From CAVTWS01 sp963738445 (GTDB lineage: Bacteria > Actinomycetota > Acidimicrobiia > Acidimicrobiales > SHLQ01), in contig CAVTWS010000024.1 in NCBI GenBank assembly GCA_963738445.1, positions 248,001 through 312,000 on the forward strand: a DNA stretch of 64,000 bases, in the 5' to 3' direction. Below the pieces are notes generated by a model. The model saw only the letters and a list, made by a program, of their open reading frames with translations. It made no database searches and had not been told where the DNA came from. The translations under genes were made by a program, and so were the position numbers. Each line of letters opens with the position of its first letter. Position 1 is the stretch's first letter. Below, one piece after another: positions 44,400-51,403 of the stretch.

Positions 44400-46163
44400 A
44401 TGGACGATCCCTCCCCACCCCTGTCGCTGCGGCAGCGAACGCGCCACCGAGGCCTGCTGGCGGCCACCGCGGCCATCTGGCTCGCCTACATGGCCTGGCG
44501 CCTCGTCGCGGCACGTCGGGGCGCCGACCCGATCGTGATGTCGCTCGACCTGGCCGCCGAATCGGTGTTGGCGGTCGGATTCCTCTGCTCTCACGCCGGT
44601 CTCGTCGCCCGGCCGCGTCTCGCCCCCTGGTCGCGTCCGGTCGATGACGGTGATGCGACGGGCCGCGCCGACGTGATCGTGACGAGCGACGGCGGTTCCG
44701 AGTTGGAGTTGCGCGCCGCCGTCCTGGCCGCTCGACGACTCGCGGGCGTCGACCGCATCTTGGTCGTCGACCCGGCGGGCAGCCCCGGCCGCCGGTCGAT
44801 CGCGACCTCGCTCGACGCGGCCTATCTCAGTGGGAGCTCGGAAAGGAGTTGCTGGCCCGGGCCCTGTCCCGGGGGACGAGCGACCTCGTCGTCGTGCAAT
44901 GGTCGCGTCACGTGCTGGCGCCGTGGTCGGTCGAGGTGGCACGACGTTCGCTCGGCGGGCCCGCCGACGGACCGGGCGGCGTCATCCTCGCACCCCTCGT
45001 CGATCGTTCGTCCCGGGGAAGCCGACTCCCGATGCGCACGAGCGCTTCGAGACGCGGCTCTGGAACCGTGGATCGACCAGCCGGTGGTGATCTTCCGGAG
45101 AGCGCTGGCCGACATGGGCGGATTCGACCCGGTCGAGACCCGGCTCGGAACCGATCTCTGCCTCCGCGCCGCGCGGCGCCCACTCGTCCCCTCGTCAGCA
45201 CCTTGCTATCGAGACGTCGCCTCGGCCGCCTGGCGAACCGACCTCATCATCGCCGCGGAGAGGGGTCGGGCGAGTCGGCGGGTTCTGGCGCACCACCGCC
45301 TCGGCTGGCACCTTGGCAAGATTCCCTGGCCCACCCGCTTCGTCGTGTGGGGCGCGGCGCTGACCCGAGCCGAGGCGGCGGCGCGGCTGGTGTTCGCCGC
45401 TGTCGTGACCGTCGTCGCGATCACCGGCCGGCTCCCTCTTGTCGCCTCGGCGACCCAGCTGACCGTGGCCTCCGTCGCCGTGCTCGGCTCCTCCGGTCTC
45501 GTCTCCCGCGCCTCGGGCTCGCGCCGACGCCCGTCGTTCAGGAGGTGGCGGAGCCAGGCACGACGGTTGGGCGCCGACCTCGGTGGGCCCCTGCCCCGGG
45601 ACACGCTTGGAGCGTCGGCCGTGCTGGCTCGACGCCAGGCCTCGTCGTTGCTGGCGTTCGTCGTGCTCTCGACACTCGCCGTGGCAGCGCTCTACACACC
45701 GCTGCACCTCGACCGGCCCCCGGCTCTGGCCCGCGTCGCCATCATGGCGATCGCCGGCTTGCACCTGTTGATGGCCCACAGCGCGCAGCGGTTCCTGCGT
45801 TCGGCCCGACTCGACGCGCCGCTTCAGGTGGACAGCACGATCGACCTCAACTTCGACACCGCGGGGCCGGTCCTCGCCGTGTCGCCGATCGGGCTCCTCA
45901 CCGACCAGTCCGCTCCTGAGGACGCGAGCACCATCACGCTGGTCTGGCGGGCTGAGGACGGCTCGGCCCGGCGCCGTTCGGTCGTGGCCCGGTGGGCGGA
46001 CGCGACCGACACCGAGGGCCGCTGCTGGCTGCTGTTCGACGAACCGGCCGTCGACGTCCGCGATGCCCTGCTCAGCTACGTGGCGCTGGGCCAGGCGTTC
46101 GAAGCGGCGTTCGGCACGGAAGTGCTGCCGTCACCGATCGCCATCGAGATCGGCCGGTCCTAG
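44400..46163 (+). CDS. Membrane glycosyltransferase-like protein (compensating frameshifts 44.83-45.07 kb)
   Basis: About 587 aa. Two N-terminal membrane segments (GLLAATAAIWLAYMAWRLV and one near residue 55), then a GT2-like cytoplasmic domain beginning RADVIVTSDGGSELELRAAVLAA. Between about 44831 and 45066 the homologous text moves through two other frames (WELGKELLARALSRGTSDLVVVQW, then FVPGKPTPDAHERFETRLW) and returns at EPWIDQPVVIFRRALADMGGFDP. Four or more membrane segments follow, then a C-terminal beta-rich region like a PilZ/BcsA end. The layout recalls cellulose-synthase-like proteins, but a clear DxD or QxxRW motif is not seen, so activity is uncertain. Confidence 0.6.
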   Translation: MDDPSPPLSLRQRTRHRGLLAATAAIWLAYMAWRLVAARRGADPIVMSLDLAAESVLAVGFLCSHAGLVARPRLAPWSRPVDDGDATGRADVIVTSDGGSELELRAAVLAARRLAGVDRILVVDPAGSPGRRSIATSLDAAYLSGSSERSCWPGPCPGGRATSSSCNGRVTCWRRGRSRWHDVRSAGPPTDRAASSSHPSSIVRPGEADSRCARALRDAALEPWIDQPVVIFRRALADMGGFDPVETRLGTDLCLRAARRPLVPSSAPCYRDVASAAWRTDLIIAAERGRASRRVLAHHRLGWHLGKIPWPTRFVVWGAALTRAEAAARLVFAAVVTVVAITGRLPLVASATQLTVASVAVLGSSGLVSRASGSRRRPSFRRWRSQARRLGADLGGPLPRDTLGASAVLARRQASSLLAFVVLSTLAVAALYTPLHLDRPPALARVAIMAIAGLHLLMAHSAQRFLRSARLDAPLQVDSTIDLNFDTAGPVLAVSPIGLLTDQSAPEDASTITLVWRAEDGSARRRSVVARWADATDTEGRCWLLFDEPAVDVRDALLSYVALGQAFEAAFGTEVLPSPIAIEIGRS

Positions 46164-46960
46164 CCGCTGGTTGCCTCGTTCGGGGCCGCGATGCTCTCGG
46201 TGAGGGGTCCACCCGCCGGTTCGTCGAGGACGGGGCGCGGACCGCCATCCTCGATGGCCCCGGCCAGCACGAGCGTGATGCTCTCGTTGAGCGAGCGCAG
46301 GCGGTCGCGTGCTTCCCGCTCGGCGCCGGCGAGACGGGCGATGGTGGCCCGGAAGTCGGCCAGCACACCCTCGACGTGTTCACGTGACTGGAGCTCGACC
46401 TCCGAGCGCAGGATCGCGGACTGCCGGCGGGCGTCCTCGAGCTCGGCCCGGGCCCGGGTCCGGATCTCTGCCGCATCCGCCTCCGCTCGACGCAGGAGCT
46501 CGGCCACGTGACGCCCGAACCCTTCGGCGGTCTCCGCCGGCAGCCGGGCCGGCGCCGCGGGGTGAGGGGGAGGGGGCAGCGTGGAGGTCGATGGCGAGGT
46601 CGCAGTAGAGGTCGGTGGGGCGGTCGCATCGGTCGTGTCGACATCGACACGCGGCCCGCCGAACACCGAGGACACGCTCGGGGAATAGCGCCGAACGCGT
46701 TCCACGGGTTGGGGGGCCATCCGAGCGCCGGGCGCGGCGAAGACCGAGAAGGGATCACGGAGGTCGATGACCATGTCGTCGTAGGCGTCGAGGTCCGGGG
46801 GCGCAGGGTCAGCTCCGGGCCCGATGGCGAGCGGCTCGACCCGGCGCTGCACGTCCTCCAGCTCGGCGGCGATCACGGCGAGGAACGAGCTCACCTCGAC
46901 CCGGTCGTACCCGCGAGCGGTCAGCCGGAAGGTGCGGGTGCGGACCTGGTCGGGAGTCAC
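46160..46960 (-). CDS. DivIVA-domain coiled-coil protein
   Basis: 266 aa. The N-terminus has the DivIVA-type membrane-targeting signature (RTRTFRLTARGYDRVEVSSFLAVIAAEL). A Pro/Ser/Thr-rich linker spans about residues 50-140, and residues 145-235 form a coiled coil (ETAEGFGRHVAELLRRAEADAAEIRTR). DivIVA/Wag31-like proteins mark curved membranes at poles and septa. It is shorter and more linker-rich than Wag31, so it is probably a second, specialised paralogue. The GTG start overlaps the stop of the upstream coiled-coil gene by 4 nt. Confidence 0.75.
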   Translation of the reverse strand: MTPDQVRTRTFRLTARGYDRVEVSSFLAVIAAELEDVQRRVEPLAIGPGADPAPPDLDAYDDMVIDLRDPFSVFAAPGARMAPQPVERVRRYSPSVSSVFGGPRVDVDTTDATAPPTSTATSPSTSTLPPPPHPAAPARLPAETAEGFGRHVAELLRRAEADAAEIRTRARAELEDARRQSAILRSEVELQSREHVEGVLADFRATIARLAGAEREARDRLRSLNESITLVLAGAIEDGGPRPVLDEPAGGPLTESIAAPNEATSG

Positions 46961-47796
46961 GTCGCCGGCACGGGTGGCGGAGGAACGAGAGACGCCGGGA
47001 TCGAGGAGCGGAACGCGACCGTTCGCTCGTCGAGCATGGCCATCAGCACGCTGGCTTGCCCCGAGAACATCTGCAACGCATCGAGCAGGCCGGCCAACTC
47101 GGTACGGGCCGCGCCGAACTCGCGGGTGGCGGATTCGACCTCACCCTGCCGCAGCGCCAAGGCGGCGTCGAGCTCCCGCAGTCGGGCTTCCTCGACATCG
47201 ATCTGCCGACGCCACTCGGTCTGGGAGTGCTGGCGGGCCCGCAGCTCGGCCTCGGCCGCCGACCACGCCGACGCCGTTGCGGTGTACTCATCGCGTTTGG
47301 CCCGCAGCTGCTCATCGAGGCGAGCGACCTCGGCGAGACCGGTCACGAGACCGTTCCGCTGATCCTCGTAGCTGCGCCGGTCGTCGGACAGTCGGCCCCC
47401 GTAGTCGTCGAGGTGGCGCCGTTGATCATCCAGCGCGACCTGGTGACCATCGAGCCGGGCCTGTTCCGCAGTCAGGGCCGCGGCCCGTTGGCGTTGCTGC
47501 TCGGCCTGGAGATCCACCGCCCGTTCGTCGGCCTCGATGCGGGCGCGACGCTGAGTCAGGTCGAGCTCCCGCCGCTCGAAATCGGCGGCCACGGCGGCCA
47601 ACCGGTCACGCGTCGACACCAGGGCGACGCGACGATCCTCGAGGCGCGCCGCCTCCCGCTCGAGCGAGGAACGCTGCTCCTCCAGGCGATGTCGAACCGA
47701 ATCGGGGTCGGCGCCGTAGGGCTGCCCCGGTGCCGGTCGCAGGTCGATCACCGGGTCCGTGGCGCCCGGGGAATTGCTCGGTGTGACTGGGTGCAT
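46957..47796 (-). CDS. Long coiled-coil protein coupled to the DivIVA-like gene
   Basis: 279 aa. Residues 30-235 are an almost continuous heptad-rich coiled coil rich in Arg, Glu, Gln and Ala (HRLEEQRSSLEREAARLEDRR and similar repeats). The C-terminal 40 residues are less regular (QMFSGQASVLMAMLDERTVAF) and end Pro-rich. No membrane segment. With the overlapping DivIVA-domain gene it probably forms a cytoskeletal or polar scaffold pair. No specific family recognised. Confidence 0.75.
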   Translation of the reverse strand: MHPVTPSNSPGATDPVIDLRPAPGQPYGADPDSVRHRLEEQRSSLEREAARLEDRRVALVSTRDRLAAVAADFERRELDLTQRRARIEADERAVDLQAEQQRQRAAALTAEQARLDGHQVALDDQRRHLDDYGGRLSDDRRSYEDQRNGLVTGLAEVARLDEQLRAKRDEYTATASAWSAAEAELRARQHSQTEWRRQIDVEEARLRELDAALALRQGEVESATREFGAARTELAGLLDALQMFSGQASVLMAMLDERTVAFRSSIPASLVPPPPVPAT

Positions 47797-47940
47797 GGGC
47801 TTCTCTCCGTGCGCCGAGATCCCGAACTGGGATCGTGAGCGCAGCGTAGAACGGACCCTACCGGTGCCACCTGAGGCAAACGGATCGGCTCACATGGTGC
47901 GAACCGACCCCCATCGGGGAGCGGACAGCGCACCGGCGAC

Positions 47941-48096
47941 CTACCGGGAGGGAGGCTCCGAGGGATCGTGCTCGATGTCGGCCTCGATCGTTCGACGATG
48001 CCATGCCTCGATCTCGCGCCGGCTGGTCGAACTCCGGCCGAGGCCGGTCACCAACGTGAACCCGCGACCAGACGCCGTTGTCTGTGACGGAACCAT
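47941..48096 (-). CDS. Small hypothetical protein (51 aa)
   Basis: A 51-codon frame with a strong ribosome binding site (GAGGAG, 6 nt before the ATG). The product is basic in the middle (GRSSTSRREIEAWHRRTIEA) and acidic at the end, with no known domain. The ribosome binding site is the main evidence; the frame lies in a 475-nt gap with no other gene. The flanks (47797-47940 and 48097-48271) show no further gene. Confidence 0.45.
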   Translation of the reverse strand: MVPSQTTASGRGFTLVTGLGRSSTSRREIEAWHRRTIEADIEHDPSEPPSR

Positions 48097-48271
48097 TACC
48101 ACTCCTCGTTGTCCCGCCGGCCCGCTGCCCAGAGCAGCTCGGGGGCCGACCGCTCCACCGTAACGAAGACTGGCGCGGCAAAAGGATGAGCCCCGTGGAT
48201 CATTGAAGGAGCTCGAAGAGGGGCAGTTCGGCCCATGCAGGAATTCGACGTTCGTGCCGAGGGCAGTCGGG

Positions 48272-49732
48272 CTAACCGACCCAGCCGACCGTCTTGGTCT
48301 CGGTAAAGATCTCGAGGCCCTCGATACCGCACTGGCGACCGATGCCCGAGCCCTTGTAGCCACCGAACGGTGAGTCGGCCCCGTACCACACACCACCGTT
48401 GATCCCGAGCGTGCCCGTGCGGATCCGTCGGGCGATGCCCTTGGCGCGGTCGAGGTCGCCGCTGGTGATCATGCCCGACAGCCCATAGACCGAGTCGTTG
48501 GCGATGCGCACGGCGTCGTCATCGTCGTCGAACGGGATCATGACCAGCACCGGACCGAAGATCTCCTCCTGCGCGATGACCATCGAGTTGTCGACGTCGG
48601 CGAACAGGGTCGGCTCGACGAAGAACCCTCGGTCCAGGTGGCTCGGTATCCCTCCTCCGATGACCAGCCGGGCGCCTTCCTCCTTGCCCTGGTTGATGTA
48701 CCCGAGCACCCGTTGTTGCTGCTTCTTCGAGACGACCGGCCCCATGATGTTGCCGGGATCGGTGGGGTCGCCGTAAGGCACTCCAGCAAAGGCGGCGGCC
48801 GCGATGTCGACCGCCTCGCCGTAGCGAGCCCGCGGGACCAACAGTCGGGTCGGCATGGCGCAGCCCTGGCCCGCATGCATGCACACGAACATCGAGGACC
48901 CGACCGAGGTGACGAGATCGGCGTCGTCGAGGACGAGGTTGACGGACTTGCCACCGAGCTCCAAGAACACCGGCTTCATGGTGGGAGCGGCGGCCTGCAT
49001 GATGCGCACACCCGTCGCGGTGGAGCCGGTGAAGGCGATCATGTCGACGAGGGGCGAGGTGGTCAGCACCTCGCCGGTCAGGTGATCCGACGACGTCACG
49101 ATGTTGACGACGCCCGCCGGGATGTCGGTCTTCTCGGCGATCAGGCGGCCGATCCGGGTGGCGTTCCAGGGCGTGTCCGGCGCCGGCTTGAGCACCATGG
49201 TGTTGCCCATGGCCAGAACGGGACCGATCTTGTTGAGGATGATCTCGACCGGGAAGTTCCACGGCACGATCACGCCGACGACCCCGATCGGCTCTTTCCA
49301 CACCTGACGTTTGGTCATGACACCCATGCCGAAGCTGTCGGCGTCGGGCAGGTCACGCGACCAGTGGAAGCTCTCGATCTGCTCGGCCGGCCAGGTGAGC
49401 GCCTCCCGCAGCGGCGCATCGAGTTGCGGTCCGTAGGTGGACAGGACCGGGCAGCCGACCTCGGCCACCAACTCGGCGCGGAACTCCTCCTTCTCGGACT
49501 CGATCGCGTCCCGCAATTGATACAGGCAACGCTTGCGAAGCTCGTGGTTGGTCGACCAGTCGGTCATGTCGAAGGCCCGCCGGGCGGCCTCGATGGCGCG
49601 CTGCATGTCGCCTTTCGAGCCGTCGCCGACGACCCCGATGACCTCTTCGGTCGCCGGGTTGATGTTGTCGAAGGTTGCCCCGCCTTCGGCGTCGGCCAGC
49701 TGGCCGTCGATGAGGATCCGGACTTCACCCAT
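48272..49732 (-). CDS. NAD(P)-dependent aldehyde dehydrogenase
   Basis: 486 aa. Typical blocks: PWNFPVEIILNKIGPVLAMGN, KPAPDTPW, FTGSTATG, the general-base Glu in FLELGGKS, the catalytic Cys in HAGQGCAMPTRL, and the ending FGGYKGSGIGRQ. An AGGAGT site precedes the ATG. The catalytic residues are all present. It is transcribed after the P450 and ferredoxin genes on the same strand (49 nt gap), so it may oxidise the aldehyde formed from a P450 product. Confidence 0.92.
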   Translation of the reverse strand: MGEVRILIDGQLADAEGGATFDNINPATEEVIGVVGDGSKGDMQRAIEAARRAFDMTDWSTNHELRKRCLYQLRDAIESEKEEFRAELVAEVGCPVLSTYGPQLDAPLREALTWPAEQIESFHWSRDLPDADSFGMGVMTKRQVWKEPIGVVGVIVPWNFPVEIILNKIGPVLAMGNTMVLKPAPDTPWNATRIGRLIAEKTDIPAGVVNIVTSSDHLTGEVLTTSPLVDMIAFTGSTATGVRIMQAAAPTMKPVFLELGGKSVNLVLDDADLVTSVGSSMFVCMHAGQGCAMPTRLLVPRARYGEAVDIAAAAFAGVPYGDPTDPGNIMGPVVSKKQQQRVLGYINQGKEEGARLVIGGGIPSHLDRGFFVEPTLFADVDNSMVIAQEEIFGPVLVMIPFDDDDDAVRIANDSVYGLSGMITSGDLDRAKGIARRIRTGTLGINGGVWYGADSPFGGYKGSGIGRQCGIEGLEIFTETKTVGWVG

Positions 49733-49781
49733 GGTCACTCCTGCGGTTCGTGTGAGCGATCGCATGGTGCCACGGATCAGC

Positions 49782-50975
49782 TCACCAGACGAGTTCGAGA
49801 TTGGTGATCTGGCGCAGATTCGGTGTGTAGGCGAGCTCGGTGCCCGGCGCCAGCTCGTACCGGGGAACCCGGCGGTGCCATTCGTCGAGCACCACCCGGA
49901 GCTCCATGCGGGCGAGGTGCGACCCGAGGCAGCGGTGCACCCCACCCCCGAACGCAAAATGCTTGTTGGACTCCCGATGGAAGTCGACGGTCTCGGCGCC
50001 GTCCCAGAACCGGTCATCGGTGTTGGCCGAGCCGATGATCACGAACACCTGTTGGCCGGCGGCGACGGGGCAACCGCCCACCTCGGTGTCCGTGGTGGCG
50101 ACCCGCGCCACCGCGGTCACGGGAGTTTCGAAGCGAAGCATCTCCTCGACGGCGTGAGGGATGAGCGACGGATCGTCGACGAGCGCCTGGCGCTGTTCGG
50201 GATGCTGGGCGAGATAGGCGACCATGCAGTCGAGCGACGCCGTCACCGTGTCGAGCCCGGCGATGAAGAACAGGAAGCCGATGTCCAAGATGTCCTCACG
50301 GGCGAGGCGCTCGCCGTCGACCTCGGCGTTCAGGAACCCCCCGAGCAGGTCGGCGCGGGGTTCGGCGAGGTGCGACTCGATCGCCTCGTCGAGCACCGAG
50401 TACACGCGTGGCGCGTTGACATCGAGGATGGCGCGGCGTTCGTCGTCGGTTTCGCCGCCGGGCCGGATGATGCCGTCCTTCAGCTCGAGGAACTCCTCCA
50501 GCCGATCGACCGGTAGGCCCAGCAACTCCAGGAAGACCCGGGTGGGCAACCGCTCGGAGATGGCGTCGTGGAAGTTGCACGACTCGCCGTCGACGACGGC
50601 ATCGATGAGCTCGCGGACCAGTTCGCGGGTGCGGGGCTCGATCTCGACCATGCGTTGAGGGGCGAACAGCGGGTCGAGAAGCCTGCGGAACTTCTTGTGT
50701 TCCGGCGGATCGATCTGCAACGGGATCAGGGGCCGAACGTTGCCGAGGTAGACCGCGTCCATGCCCGAGCTGAACGTCTCGGGGTGGCGGAGCACCTCGG
50801 CGATGTCCTCGTGGTGCGAGATGACCACACCCACACCCACGTCGAGGGCCCGAAGCTCGTCTCGAAGGAACTTGTAGCCCTCCTGGGGATGCGCCAACGC
50901 GTGAGGATCGTCGGGCGCCAGCGCGGACAGCGGATCGGGCGGCGGCGGCGCTCCTGAGGAATCGGTCGTGGTCAT
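49782..50975 (-). CDS. Cytochrome P450
   Basis: 397 aa soluble bacterial P450. The heme-binding loop FGGGVHRCLGSHLARME contains the cysteine ligand, the K-helix ExxR is in EEMLRFE, and the I-helix segment is FFIAGLDTVTASL. The latter has Asp-Thr but a Leu where many P450s have Glu/Gly. Actinobacterial substrate classes for this branch include terpenes, steroids and aromatics; none can be assigned. The upstream ferredoxin overlaps it by 4 nt and probably supplies electrons; no reductase is in the window. Confidence 0.93.
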   Translation of the reverse strand: MTTTDSSGAPPPPDPLSALAPDDPHALAHPQEGYKFLRDELRALDVGVGVVISHHEDIAEVLRHPETFSSGMDAVYLGNVRPLIPLQIDPPEHKKFRRLLDPLFAPQRMVEIEPRTRELVRELIDAVVDGESCNFHDAISERLPTRVFLELLGLPVDRLEEFLELKDGIIRPGGETDDERRAILDVNAPRVYSVLDEAIESHLAEPRADLLGGFLNAEVDGERLAREDILDIGFLFFIAGLDTVTASLDCMVAYLAQHPEQRQALVDDPSLIPHAVEEMLRFETPVTAVARVATTDTEVGGCPVAAGQQVFVIIGSANTDDRFWDGAETVDFHRESNKHFAFGGGVHRCLGSHLARMELRVVLDEWHRRVPRYELAPGTELAYTPNLRQITNLELVW

Positions 50976-51184
50976 GCTCGATCCTTTGTCGTCTCGTCGG
51001 CGAGCGAGATGGCTTCCTCGGGGCAGTTCCGCTCGCCGAGTCGAGCCTGGTCGACGAGCGCCTCGGGCACGACGTCGATCCTGGGCCGGCAGTAGCCGTC
51101 ATCGTCGGCGTCGAAAACGTCCGGCGCCAGGGCGTAACACCGGCCGTGTCCGGTACAGCGGGTCATGTCGACGACGAGGCGCAC
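50972..51184 (-). CDS. [3Fe-4S]-type ferredoxin
   Basis: 70 aa. The pattern CTGHGRCYALAPDVFD followed by NCPEEAISL gives three cysteine ligands with a His at the second usual position, characteristic of small P450-linked ferredoxins. The GTG at 51184 (VRLVVDMTRC) follows an AAAGGA site; longer in-frame starts upstream would add unrelated sequence. Its stop overlaps the P450 start (ATGA), so the two are tightly coupled. Confidence 0.9.
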   Translation of the reverse strand: MRLVVDMTRCTGHGRCYALAPDVFDADDDGYCRPRIDVVPEALVDQARLGERNCPEEAISLADETTKDRA

Positions 51185-51403
51185 CAGCGGTCCTTTCCCG
51201 ACCCGGATTCCGAGACTGCTCGACGATCGGAGCGTGGAATGGGTCTCCTGCCCCACAGTACATCGAGAGTACAGATCATTTGCCCTATGCAGAGTGGTCA
51301 GGTTTGGGGAAGAATACGACTGACCGTGATGCATCGAACGGCGTTGACGCTCGCGCCGTCCCACGATGCCGGACCACTGGTCACGATCCGAGGGCGATCC
51401 ACC

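Noticed and set aside
51253..51268. GTAC...GTAC repeat as a regulator operator
   Set aside because: Only the four-base ends are symmetrical and no TetR-type regulator is adjacent, so I did not list it as a feature.
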